Shown here piece by piece: positions 1-11,453 of a DNA stretch of 64,000 bases. The position numbers and the translations under genes are program-made. Numbering within the stretch: position 1 is the first letter of the stretch; each line of letters opens with the position of its first letter. The notes under the pieces were generated by a model. It saw only the letters and a list, made by a program, of their open reading frames with translations, made no database searches and was not told the DNA's origin. Source of the DNA: Litoditis marina. Taxonomy: Eukaryota > Nematoda > Chromadorea > Rhabditida > Rhabditidae. Location of the stretch: assembly GCA_964036275.1 (NCBI GenBank), contig OZ038439.1, forward strand, positions 6,588,169-6,652,168. Direction: 5' to 3'.

Positions 1-82
1 TCTTAAAGTTCTCTGTAGGCTCTGCAGGTTGTCAGGCTAATTATTTAAAAAAGCTTGCGGCAAAAAACAACAGGAAACCCAC

Positions 83-3000
83 CAATGAACAGGCTCCGAT
101 GCAATCTTTGCCCTTTTGCATATCAAATTGGCAAGACATGTCCCTTCCTTCATAGCACTGCTGACCATTACAAATCAACGTGGAGCCTTCTACCAAACCT
201 GAACAAAACTTGTTAGAAATTCTCTCCGTATTGAACTTCGCAGGTTCAATTAGAACATACAAACCTATGAACACACACATTACAAAAATAAGGAAAAAAA
301 CATACCTGCTTCTGCAAGACATTTGTCTAAATGATCGGTAACGAATGGGCCATGTTTGTCCTCCATTTCAACTCGCCACTTCGTCAACTTAAATACGGGT
401 CAGTAGAGACGAACAGGTATTTTCAAAAAAAAATCCAATTGAAGGATATTTTATAACTGTTGAAAAACACCCTGGAAAACACAACAAGAAAGAAATAATT
501 ACCCGAACCAAATAAATTCAATTCATAATTTCATGGCATAGCGATTGAGATTGGATAAATAATTACTCGAAGGCAAAAAGTCTGCACCCACCAAATCGTT
601 GTCTTTGACGCATCCGTCTTTTTCACAGAGACATTCTATTTTGCCGCCATCGTAGGTGCACTCATTCGATGATCCGTCCTCAAATCGAACAAAAGAACTA
701 TGTGAGTTCTCCATAATTTGAATCAAAGAAAGTTCGGGGAAAATTGAAGTATCGCCCCCCCCCCCCCCCCCCCCCCCCCTTTCAGTTGGGAACGGTGTGC
801 GTTCAAAATGATAAAATGTGAGTTGTAGTTTGATACTTTGAACAAAAACCCTTGTGCGTGAGATCGTATTTCGCATCAAACAACCTGGATTGTGAACAAA
901 AGTCGAACGGTGTAAGTGTGCTGCCAAACTCACTTCAGTCGAACATCCGATTGTGCACTCCACTTGGTTTTCGTTGACTTCAATTCGACACGACTTGTGT
1001 TCGGCTGTGCACAGTTGTTTATCACATGTCAAACCATTCACACTTGACAGAGTGAATAGGACTGGAAACGGAACAGAAAGAATAGTATATATTGATGATA
1101 ATGAGAATAAGTTATCATAATTACAAATAGAAAAAATTATAGTTATAGTAATCATGGAAGAAGAATAGTAATAGTAAAAATGATACCAATAGCATATAAG
1201 ACGCGGCAGGATAAAAATATGGCAGAATTCACGAAAATGAGTTAAAAAGCTCATATACGGTCCGTTTTCATGTTTTTTCGATTTCTTACCTAAAATTTGC
1301 ATTTTCGCCAAAAATTGGGCATGAGACTTTTACAAGAAATCTAGAAGTCAGATATAATAACAATTATTTTATTCCATCAAAATCAAGACATCAAATAATA
1401 TTGTGAATGAGAAGGCCAAAGTTGGATGATCCAAAATGAGACAGGGTCATGAAAAATCAGCGACACCCTCGATGTCGTCTATATCACGAGGACATGACCA
1501 TTTTTGGATCATCCAGAAACGAGCCGTTTGCCCATTTCGAACAAACCGCTCGTTTTTAAACGCTAAAATACATTATTTCACCTAGTCATAACTGTGAAAT
1601 CCGAATATGAAGAAAATACATGATGATTGAGGAATAATATGTGCAGAATGACTATAAGCAATAACTTCGAAAATAACTTACTCTTATAGAGAGTTTCTAG
1701 GCAAAGTGAAAACATAATACGCTAGACAACCCTATTTTAAGTTATATTTTACAGTAGGATAACTGTCTCAGGTGGGATAATGGAGGTTTGAAAATTGAAT
1801 AAACTAACACACACTCGCACCCATGACAACAATGACAATAGTACACGTACAAAATGCATACCCCAGTAAAGTTGTCCGAATAGCAAGGAAAAATCGGAAA
1901 ATAGGCTACTTTTTTGCGTCGAACGTTACTGGTGCATGACAACATGTTAGGAGAGGTTGAGGAAAACATAATTTGTTCGATCGTCTCAGTGTTTTATTAG
2001 CCAAAAAACTGAAAATCTTCAGTATAGGATTACAATTCAAAAAGGTCGTGATGCTCTCCACTAGACTTCTGTTTTTTCTCCTCCACCCCACAAAAACCAT
2101 TTATAAATATGTGAATTAGAAATATAACAAGACCTTACTTCTCATACAGTCACATAGTTCCTATAAGGCGTCACATGGCGAGAAATTTTTCGCCAGAGAG
2201 ATCGAGTTTTTCTTGCCGTACCCATTTGGACGGTGTCACGAACAGAGAGACGAACGACGCCCAAACCTGAAAAAAACGAATTGACGCAGTGCAAAAGCAG
2301 ATAACTGTCAGAACGTTGTAATGGCTACATTGCACTTCGTCTAAACCCAAATCCGGCTAGTAGAAATAACCGGACGCTAAACTTATATAACAAACAAATG
2401 TCTCTGAGTAAAAAAAAAACTATGACATGAACGAATTTCAAGCGAGCGTAGACAATTTTAGAGATTGTAGGGCGATTGTAGTACGGGTCCTTTTCAACCC
2501 ATTTTCGACCAGGGTGGGGGTCAATTGTACACTATTCCCAAAAAATGTGCGAATTCTTAATTTAACCGCCTTTTTCGTTAACAGCACCAGTTAACCGTTA
2601 GCCAAAAAAATGAACAACACGTTTGTTAACCACTTGGTAACCGCGAATTTCGCCCAAACGCCGTTGAAAAAAATGGTTACTGAAGGGTCAATAGAAAAAT
2701 GGTTAACTGTGACCGGGTTAACGGTTTACTGTGCGGGGTTCATGAAATTCGCGAATCCTTGTGGAATTTGCCAACAAAATGGAATTCTACTAGTCATACC
2801 ACCATTAAAACGGCTAACATTCGAACAATAAGTCACTTCACAGAGTCTACAATGATTTTTTGACATTGTTTTTATGATTGGAACAGTCCCAAAAAATTAC
2901 ATTCGCGATACATGAAGAATTAGAGAGAACTCACATATATCAAAGAAGAAAGTAGTACTCCGCGATAGAGGACAGTTCCACACACGCCACAGTATCTGCA

Positions 3001-5392
3001 AAACACTTAAATCACCACGAAATCGGTCAACAAGTGAAAAAATAGACATAGAAATAATAAAAAAACAAAATTCAGAAAAGTCAAACTAATAAATTTCAGA
3101 CCGCAGCGGGGTACTGTTGACGACAAACGCGGCGCGGTCGCGCTGCGGCTGACGTTTTCAGTTTTACTGCCGCGCATTTGAGCGAAAGCTGGTTGAAATT
3201 TTCATTGTTATTATTATTTTACATTATATTTTAAATAATTTGAATTCCTTAGTTTATGAACATCATTTAACCTCGTTGGTGTCCATTTCTCCGTGTTTAT
3301 GTTATCAGTCTCTGTCTTTTTTGTATCGAATGATTATGTTTTGTTCTGATTATTTGTCTTTTTAGCTTTATACATTACATTTCAGGTGAGGTTCTGTTCC
3401 GATATTACTCTTGTCAGTTGTCGGCTAGAAAAGGCATAGCAATGTTGGAAAATGTGAGTTAAAAGAGCTTATTTTGTTTTGAGTCTTTTAAGAAAGCCTG
3501 GTCGGCGTAAGTGTGGTGTATGTATCGTGTATCGTATTCACTGTTTTATGTTAGTTAGAATATTTTTCAAAGATCACTAGTTTGAATTCAACTCAGATTA
3601 AAACTGAATTTGGTTTTCTGCTGCTTGAATATCCCACTCAAATACAAAATTTGTGCTGTCAGCTAGCTGGAAGTTGCTGTTTCTTGTTTGGTTCTACACT
3701 CTCCTTTAAGTTATTTTTTTTGCAGTTTGTTGTATTCAATGAATGAATGCATCCACGCACGGCTGGAGAGGACGACATTCGACGTTCGAATTCTGCGTGC
3801 CTCGGCCCTCGGATATCACTCAGAGCAAAATGGACAAGGATTGTCAACTTGAGAAGGTTCTTTATAGTTTACAGGGAGTAGTTTACATTTGCCCCCCACC
3901 CTGGTCGAAAATGGGTTGAAAAGGGCCCGTACTACAATCGCCCCCCACTTTTGGGGGGCGATTTTACACCATGCTTATTTACTGCAGGCTTGGGTTTTGT
4001 GGGGGGTGATTGTTCATCAGTTCCGAGTATGTACTATCACCCCCCATTTTGTATTTTGGGGGGTGATTGTTCATTGTCGAAGATGTACAATGTCCCCCCA
4101 CCCATTTACCAATTACCCCCCACCTTCGCGCGACTTTTCTGGGCTTTCATTTAGGTGGGGGGTAATAGTACCACGAGGGGGGTGATTGTTGGGTGGGGGC
4201 GATTGTACATTTTCCCGCGACTTTATTGGAAGCCTCATTTAATCACCCCGTTCTGTTATAGTGGTAACTATTGCCACTCCAGCAATCTCACTTAGCCGGT
4301 GAAAACCCAATTAAGCACCCTGTGTTCCCGTCAATATAAGAACTGTGATTTTTGAACCTCATTCAATGTAACATCACTACTTATTTTTATGTGTCGGTAG
4401 CTTCGATGAAGCACAATGTTCATAGAACATTTAACTTTCGCTTCAATGAAACATTGTGCTTCATCTTCATGGCTAGAGGGAAATTACCAGTATTACCACT
4501 TGTTTTTTTGTGAAACCCTCTTTTTTCATCTTCTGTTATTTCTGTTAGTTCGGTATCTCATTTATATTGGGGTACGGCGCTGAAACAGTTCCTCCCCTTT
4601 CTAAAAGAAGTATACTAGCTTAATGTTTTCTTGAAAAGACTATGTGGGGGTGTAGGGTTAACTTAAAGTAATGCCGGAAATATTTTGTGTAGTTGAAGAT
4701 TTTCATTGCGACCGTTTTTTTAGTTTGCATTTTGGTCTGAAATATGGTGAAATATCAGTTTTCACTTGTTTTTGGTCGTTGGTCCATTCTTGGATGATCC
4801 AAATCTGGGCTCCACCAGTGGTCCTCATTCGAATTCGTGCTTTCTCGAAAGCCCAGTTCTGGATCATCCAGATTTGGTCGCGCACCATATTTCCAATGCT
4901 CATGATCTTGTTGAGCATAATTTTCAAAATTGTGTGTATTTTGGGCAAGTACAGTTATATGAATATTTCTGAAGCCTGTTTTTGTTTGCTTTTGTAGTTT
5001 CATGTCATCTGAGGCAAAGGTGATTGATCATACTTCTGAAAGTCCGAAAAATCGAGGATTGAGCGTTTTCAGTGAATTCTGCCAGATTTTTATCCTGCCT
5101 CGTCTTATATGTGGTAAACAAGCCTTATCACTTTTCTCCCAGATACACCGACCAAGTTATATTAGAAAAACGGAAATAGTCTGTATGACTGGGACACATA
5201 CAAAATGTGAGAAAACCTCCTTCATGTGTCGCTCACACAAAACCAGTGGATCTCTGTGGTTCCCTCTCAGATAGCAGTATTGTGATAGTCACAAATGAAG
5301 GCATGTACTCAGGAGTGAAACCAAGATAAGAGTATAGTTATTGCTAAAGCATGAATAGAATACAAACCTATGAGAGTCCGTAGAATGAACAT
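83..5392 (-). CDS. Cysteine-rich modular secreted/receptor-like protein, 5' part (continues past left edge)
   Basis: Minus-strand gene with visible exons, in transcript order, 5392-5368, 1061-934, 678-592, 387-306 and 198-83; all junction phases agree. The first exon starts at an ATG and with exon 2 encodes the signal peptide MFILRTLIVLFTLSSVNG. The mature part starts LTCDKQLC and carries the A pattern C-x4-C-x6-C-x9-C-x3-C. It is followed by a B exon (C-x9-C-x-C-x4-C), a C exon beginning LTKW with one late Cys, and a second A exon. It is a close paralog of the gene at 38835-61641, matching that gene's exons A1, B2, C2 and A3; it therefore lacks one module (B1-C1-A2) or the other copy gained one. 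Intron 1 is 4.3 kb. An alternative in-frame ATG at 1155 would give a longer, poorer leader. The shared 25-nt first exon makes the split leader the better model. Ligand or function is unknown. Confidence 0.72.
755..779. repeat. Poly-C tract (25 C)
   Basis: Uninterrupted run of 25 C in the intron between exons B and A1 of the minus-strand gene, so the pre-mRNA would carry a poly-G tract. Further C runs lie at 22061-22073, 22163-22178 and 56305-56321. Such tracts are known in nematode genomes and form G-quadruplexes. Confidence 0.95.
1190..1270 (-). repeat. Dispersed repeat shared with 5030-5108
   Basis: Read on the minus strand, this segment shares a nearly identical stretch of about 37 nt with 5072-5108 on the plus strand (core GTGAATTCTGCC, then TTTTTATCCTGCC, then CGTCTTATATG). 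Both translate to F-x-EFC-x-IFILPRLIC in one frame, but neither copy lies in a supported exon. A non-coding repeat is more likely than a conserved peptide. Confidence 0.6.
2470..2545 (-). repeat. Partial copy of the G/C-run repeat
   Basis: Reverse-orientation partial copy of the element at 3880-4215. It shares the blocks ACCCTGGTCGAAAATGGG and CCGTACTACAATCGCC, read on the minus strand. Confidence 0.7.
3880..4215 (+). repeat. G/C-run dispersed repeat, copy 1
   Basis: Starts at AGTAGTTTACAT and contains alternating C5-7 and G5-7 runs with the recurring phrase GGGGTGATTGTTCAT, giving several potential G-quadruplex sets on each strand. A second copy in the same orientation begins at 48578, exactly where the 25-bp minisatellite stops. 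Open frames through it are artefacts of simple composition. Confidence 0.85.
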
Positions 5393-5675
5393 CCAACTTG
5401 GAGAGCACCACCTTCTGTGGTCGAAGTCGAGAGAAGAATGGACAGAATATCAAATAAAAGCACATTTATTCATTTTCTTTGGCGCTGAAAAACACGTTTT
5501 CACGAAAATGAATGAACGCCACTGTTCTAATGTTTTACTTCAGTTGAAAGCTTGGAACTTCGACTTGCCGGTGCAAAGGACGAAAGTCTGTCTCTTAAGA
5601 GAATCTGATGTATCGTACTGAACAAAATGACAAGTTTCGTTTGACCTTTGTTCTAATTTCATTCAGGCGAACTCT

Positions 5676-6952
5676 TCTAGAATTTGGCGGCGACTCGCCG
5701 GCGACATGGAGGGGTCGGCAGAGTGTCGCCGGCGGGTCGCCTGCGATTATTTCTAGGTTGTTGATTATGGATAATATGTATGTTAATTAGATAGAATAGA
5801 ATAGAATAGAATGTTTATTCGCGATTGAACACGTGTCTTTCCACATTGGTATATGTGGCACTCCAATTACGAGAAAATGGAGATATGGAAGATAAAATAG
5901 AATGTAGTATATAGTTTACTCTGTTACGCGCTCATTATATAATGTGCACTTTTGCAGTATTGCACAATTGAACCGATGATTGTACCGAGAAGTTTGTAGA
6001 ATAGGAAAATAGTGATGTCACAAATATAAACATTTGTTTTTGAAGAGATCATTCAGATTGGCTTGTTTTGTTAGATTGGGACTGTATGAATGTTGGTTGA
6101 GTCATGATAGGATCAGAATGATGAGATAAGCGGTCACAAAGTGTTGGTGATAATGAGGCAGTTTATTGGATGGTGTTGTTGAGGGTGTGAAGGTCAGTCA
6201 TGTAACTCGGCAGTAAAGTACTTCGATCATTTAATCGATCATATGAAGTACTTCGATCAGCATCCAACAATGCACTCCCATGTCGATCTTCGGTAGGTAA
6301 GCAACGTTGTCCACTTATCCCTCAACATTTCGTAGATCAGAGATACAGCGGAAGCCAACCTTCACCTCGTCTAACGTCATCCAATTTTACTTAATACGAC
6401 ATAAATGACATTTGTGACCACCTATATACCTAGGACATAGTGAATGAGAACTTTGTAGAAGTTCTAGGTGATTCAAACAGCCCGACCCTCTAACGGAAAC
6501 ATGCTGCACCAAATTCGCCCTCTAGGACTACATACAAAATGAGCGAGGGTGGAACAATCGATCGTTCAATTAGTACACACTGTTAAATAGCTGTAGAGAG
6601 AAATGTATGATTTGATGAATTGCTATGTTTGCTTATGGAGTTTTGCGGCGAGAGCTCATTGGAGTGCCACAACCACGTATTGAATGATACGTGGTTGTGG
6701 CACGTGGTAGATACGTATACTTGTAGTTTGCGAGTGGGTGACATGCTTATACATGAACAATGAAGCCGTGAATCTCATCGTGTCAATTTCTGGCGACGAT
6801 AAGTAAATACAACATTTTTATTCATTGTGAAACTACCAGTTCCGGTATCTGATTACTATATAGAACGTTTAGTGTGGAGGACCTAAAATCAATCGCAGGC
6901 GACACTCTGCCGACCCCTCCATGTCGCCAGCGAGTCGCCGCCAAATTCTAGA
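5676..6952. mobile_element. Non-autonomous DNA element with GC-rich terminal inverted repeats
   Basis: Outer ends are inverted repeats: CTAGAATTTGGCGGCGACTC at the left and its reverse complement at the right end. The similarity runs about 55-65 bp inward through the phrase GACATGGAGGGGTCGG; the left arm has one extra 12-nt GC-rich segment. The 1.28-kb interior holds an (AGAAT)n patch at 5793-5812 and a perfect 17-bp-stem hairpin at about 6663-6701, but no convincing coding frame. It is a MITE-like or deletion derivative of a DNA transposon; superfamily not recognised. Confidence 0.75.
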
Positions 6953-7074
6953 GTCAGAAAAAATTTGAATAATATTCAAAAAACTTTTGCAACCTCAGTT
7001 TTACAGAATAATCACCGAAACTTCGTACATTCTACAGTTGCTACTTATTACTCATCTGACTGCGTCCAAATCAA

Positions 7075-7520
7075 TAGGTGAAAAAAACTCATCAGAATTC
7101 AAATGTTTTCTGTCTGTCGAAAAGAATTGGAATTTCAATTCCAATTCTTTTGTATGTCGAAAAACTTCTGGAATTGCAATTGCAATTCTTTCGTATATCA
7201 GAACAACTGAAATTGGAATTGACTTGATTTTCTCTCAGATTTGATTCAGAATGGATCAACAATTCCATGCTGCTTTTCCTTGTCCATTACTAATTTACCA
7301 TTGTTCCTTATGTCTCTTAATGGAACCAAAGTGAACATTGTTTCTCTTCGTTTTTTTGGAAAAAAAGTGACATTAAGTTGGAAATATGGTCAATTCTAAT
7401 CAATTCCAATCAATTCCAATGAAATTGAGATTGAAAATCCGAGATTTCGAGGAATTGATCGGAATTGGAGTTGAAATCGAGCAGTTTTTTAAAAATCAAG
7501 ATGAATTGGAAATGAGTGGT
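7075..7520 (-). mobile_element. AATTCC-repeat MITE-like element, copy 1
   Basis: Rich in GGAATTGGAATT/AATTCCAATTCC repeats, and contains a middle segment (about 7250-7385) that recurs inverted at about 26580-26670, with the phrases AACAATGTTCACTTTGGTTC and GACATAAGGAACAATGG. Copies also lie at 26305-26670, 37560-37815 and 62253-62893. This copy interrupts the gag-like frame that lies beyond 7520. Confidence 0.7.
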
Positions 7521-8600
7521 TTTGAGAATCGCAGCTGTTCCGATGTTTGCATGTTTCAAAGTGTCCTGGAATTCATCATCCCACACACTTGTCTCGTTCC
7601 GCTTGACTCCGACCACCACTTTAACCAATTTCTTCAAAGCCTCTGCTTCCTTGCGAATATCCATCATTGCATCCTCCCTTTGTATTCCCAATCTTGTGTG
7701 CTTGCTTATCTCCTTGTCAGCATGAATCACCAATCGCGTCACTGATTTCAATATCACTGCTTCCATTCCCGATGGTCGAACCTCAGTCTCATGTACACTG
7801 TCTGCCTCTCTGGGCTCCCTAGGCGCACCTCTTCCTTCTGTTCCACTTCTTCCTGACAATCTTGACACACTGTTCCCACTCTCCATCGCAGTGTGTAAAT
7901 CGTTCTTGTTTCCCTGTCCTTGTTCACTCATGCTTGTGTTGTTGCTCACTGTACCCATTGATTTCCAATACCAAATTGAAAAATTGGGCAGCGATTTCAC
8001 CGCACTCCACCAAAGAAAGGTCTGAAAATGAAAAATCGGACAGCAATTCCCCTTGGAAAAATGCTATTTTATACCGAGAATTCACTCAGATGCCACTTCG
8101 GCGGGGTCGGTGACGATACCTACGGTCGCTTACTGACCTGAGTAACTCACAACAAACAATAAAAACTGATTCCCGTTTGCTTCACAGATCACAGTGTTAC
8201 TACGTCCCGTTTGCTTCACAAGACGCAGCCAATACAATACCGATCTCTTCGTACAAGAGATATACCGGCTAATATGTCGATCTCTTTCTTCAAGAGCTAT
8301 ACCGACGAAATATTAGGAAACAGGACAAGAAAATTCGAAAAAAGCACAAATATAATTAATTAATGAGCCTTTTTCTCAAAAGAATTTCGCGCACTAGCTA
8401 TCTATCGATCGAGCGGTTCGGCCCCCAAGTTACAAACAGAAGTTTGTGTAATAAGAAATATCGATGATAGAAATAGCAATAATTAGTGGAAAGCCACTAA
8501 AATAGAAACACGAAAACGCTTTTAGAGAGGCTTTATTAATATAAAAATATAATATGCGCGATTTACTTTACAAAAGAGAGAAGAGAAAACTAAACAGAGA
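7410..8600 (-). pseudogene. LTR-retrotransposon 5' fragment with gag-like ORF
   Basis: A minus-strand frame begins at an ATG at 7958-7956 (MGTVSNNTSM) and is open to 7410. Residues up to about 145 look protein-like, with a polar and Arg/Glu-rich N-terminal part and then a helical segment (EAEALKKLVKVVVGVKRNE). The frame then runs into the AATTCC-repeat element near 7520, so the ORF is truncated. Upstream on the minus strand are a TATA-like box near 8073-8066, a primer-binding-site-like TTGGGGGCCGAACCG near 8435-8421, and an AATAAA near 8535. This arrangement suggests LTR end, primer site, leader and gag. It could instead be ORF1 of another retroelement; no pol region is visible. Confidence 0.4.
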
Positions 8601-9974
8601 GAACCACAACTGAAAATAAACCAGCTAGCCCGAATATGATGCAATTATTAAAGGACTGCGATGGGCGCGGCGAGACCCATATTTGTAAACGCAGTACAAC
8701 GTAATGGTGGATTAAAGGAATAATCAGGTTTAAACCAGGAGATGTACACAATGCACCTACCCAGACTAAACTTTCAAAAAAGATACGGATTAGGGTAGTG
8801 AAGAGATAGGGAACAAAAAACCTTGGAAAAGTATAGTTGAATCTACAAAAACTACCGTATGAAATATGTCCCATAACCCCTGTTTGAATCTCGCGCGCCT
8901 GCCGTCTGGCCTCTCTCACTCCCCCACACTTTCTCACCGACCGCTTGCCGCTTGAAAATAGGAGCTGATTCCACACATATTTTAAACGGAAAAATGAGAA
9001 AAAATAACAGTTATTTCTGCTATTACAAATTATAACGAACATGTTTGTGATGTGCAAAGGTAGACAACACGAAAATTGTGCATTCCATAATTCTATTTCT
9101 TCCATAGTTTTGGGGAAATTTTGTTCAAATATATACAGCAGGTTATTAAACAACTTTATTGAAACAGCTGATCTTTATACACGATGAAATGGAGTCATAG
9201 TTGTCGTTTCGGCATTTCTTCTTCACGACTTATCCCTGAAAGTTCATTTATGAAGTTCACGTCACATATTTTCAGATTTTCACCTCTCGAATCACGTATT
9301 TCAATCGAAAAACGAGTTAATTTTTCTAGAATAGTAGCGCCATATTGGTTTTTGAATATAATCCACGAGTTACGAGTCATAATTGTTCAAACTGTGTCAG
9401 TAAAAATTCAGTTTTTAGTGATATTGAAGCATGTGTGGTACACAAAACAGTTAGAGAAGCGGAAGATCAACAACTCACCTCCAAACCAAACGCAGTACAA
9501 TGCATTTGTGCGCGTTCCAATGCGAGAAGAGAACGCGCGTGACTGTCGACTTCTGCGAAACTCCAATTGTTGTCTTCTCTAACTCTCCACTTTGAACAAA
9601 CTGGCAGACATGAATGCTGTAAAAAGTAGAGTTAGAAAACAGCAAAACGAAAATGAAAACAAAGCAGAGAGATCAACGAGTTAACTCGACAATAAAGTAA
9701 AATAATGAACAACGGGTCAAAACTATTAATAAATCAGCTTTTGATGTGTATTTTCATGAGAAACAAAATTGTTGAAGAAATACCACTGAATATGCTAGAC
9801 GTAACACTCATAAAACAACAATATCTAATAACTATAATACACCGAATCACAAAACCAAATTAAAACACAACTTTGAGGAGCATAAATACAAATAATTTTG
9901 AAAAAAATCTGATTTGGCCGCCAGTTACAAGTGGGCGGAGCCTTGCCGCACGATTGCAAATATTCTCTGAGAAA
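8600..9974. other. No gene recognised
   Basis: An open minus-strand frame at 8590-9153 begins at an alternative start and its low-quality hydrophobic translation matches no family I know. Nothing else here is supportable; the sequence is AT-rich and of ordinary intergenic type. Confidence 0.4.
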
Positions 9975-10075
9975 ATGTTGACCATGGCAAACCCAAAATG
10001 TTGAAGCCCCGCCCACATTTTTGGGTTTGCCATGGTCAAATCTGAAGTTTGGGTTTGCCATGGTCAAAATGTACA
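9975..10075. repeat. Left array of the GGGTTTGCCATGGTCAA motif
   Basis: One direct and two inverted copies of a 20-21 bp motif (TTGACCATGGCAAACCCAAA in the direct sense). It is the same motif as the array at 21696-21842 and can fold back on itself. Confidence 0.9.
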
Positions 10076-10379
10076 CATCTAATACTCGAAACCAAGAAAA
10101 CAATACTTATGATCACTCCAAACGGTTTTTAAAGCTAGCAAAAACTATTGTTGTGAACTTGACTTTTCGAAAGGATGTATAAAAACAATAGCTGAGAAAA
10201 ACTCCCGTAGATAAAATCAAACAATACAAATATGATCGTTTTTAAACTGTTTCTCTACTTATACGTCATAAGCTGTACAATTTACAAAAACTCTAATATT
10301 ATTCAGTTAAAGTAACTTCGTATTACAATAACAAATACAGCATTTCGCTCAATGTTCGTTTGCTTCCTGTTTTTTCACG

Positions 10380-11011
10380 ATGAGCCGTAGCTCACTGGCG
10401 ACACAAACCGCGCCCCAGCTATACCGTACTGTGTACATATTAGACCTTCATTCGAGCATATTTTCGAAATTTGAAAATTACTGTTTTAGGTTTTTATTGT
10501 TATAAATTGTATATATTTAAGTATTTTGGTCATTGTGATTTAGTTAAGCCTATTATGCAAGAAGTTTTCAACAAATTCAACCTTACTAACTATTGCAGAG
10601 CGCTGAAATTGTGTTTATAGGGAATATTTTAGGCCACAGATTTTTTTCTAGTTATTTAACATCAGTGAAAGATGTAACGTGTTGAGACGTTTTGTTTCAC
10701 AGTTTTAAATGTATTCAGTTTGTTCCTAGTTAGCAGGAGAATCGAAATTTCAAGCATTTTATAGCTCCCACTGAAAATTAGTCAATTTATATGTTCCTAT
10801 CTCTTAGTTTCAGTAATAGTTTCACTAGTTCTGATCAACCGACCGTGGATGACGAGGGTTACCTAATTTAGATGTTCTGTGATGATTTGGTTCATTTCTG
10901 AGCCGTCCAGTTTTGATAATCAGCGCAGTGTTTGATACAATTCTGTCGGACTTATATGATTTTTGTTTCAGCTGCTCGCAAGATCACCCTCATCGTGTGT
11001 TATTCGACCAG
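10380..11011 (+). CDS. Possible extra 5' exons of the transposase-like gene
   Basis: Three short segments have matching splice signals and phases: 10380-10432 (ATG; MSRSSLATQTAPQLYR), 10814-10857 (TSSDQPTVDDE) and 10972-11011. They would join in frame to 11405 onward, where the frame is open upstream of the chosen ATG (LSTVLSPGDNSYPFK). A competing reading extends the 10972 exon to 11066 in another frame (DHPHRVLFDQVERI). I cannot decide between these, so the conservative start at 11454 is used for the gene below. Confidence 0.35.
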
Positions 11012-11453
11012 GTAGAACGAATAATTCTGAAAGAACGAATAAACGATGTACAGGACACCTCGAAAGTAAGTATCACTATCTATTTCCGTTTATGGTGAAT
11101 GCAATTGATTTTTTGACTTTAGAGTAGAACAAATTGCAGAAGTCTTTTATTTAACTATTGTGCTGATAGAAAATCGATTAGTCTGTTTTTGGAATGGGCA
11201 TGACTTCGGTTATCTCAAAACTGAGCGTTTTCTCATAATTTGTGGTCTCGTTCTTGAAGCTAGTAACAGATTCTTTCTCTAAATCCACAGAATTCAAATT
11301 ATTCTCAATTTATTCCCAATTTTCGGTCCGAGCTCTCATTTATCCATTCTTTATAGTGTAATTACTTTTTTCTCATTCGCCGGACACATATTCTTGACAT
11401 TTAGACGACTTAGCACGGTACTGAGCCCGGGAGACAATTCGTATCCTTTCAAA

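Larger units (their letters stand above)
1062..5367. other. Long first intron filled with repeats
   Basis: This 4.3-kb stretch between the signal-peptide exon and the body of the minus-strand gene shows no exon I can support. It contains a GATGATCCA-type inverted motif pair (about 1425-1515) and a similar pair at 4790-4885, GTTAAC-rich sequence around 2560-2730, a reverse partial copy of the G-run repeat at 2470-2545, and the full G-run repeat at 3880-4215. Confidence 0.6.

Noticed and set aside
3889..4185. 98- and 67-codon plus frames in the G/C-run repeat (and 48568-48828)
   Set aside because: They fall in a dispersed repeat, are not conserved as protein between copies and have no splice partners.
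8590..9153. 187-codon minus-strand hydrophobic frame, receptor-like at first sight
   Set aside because: Begins at a non-ATG codon, has no regular transmembrane spacing or motif, and shows no splice-linked exons.
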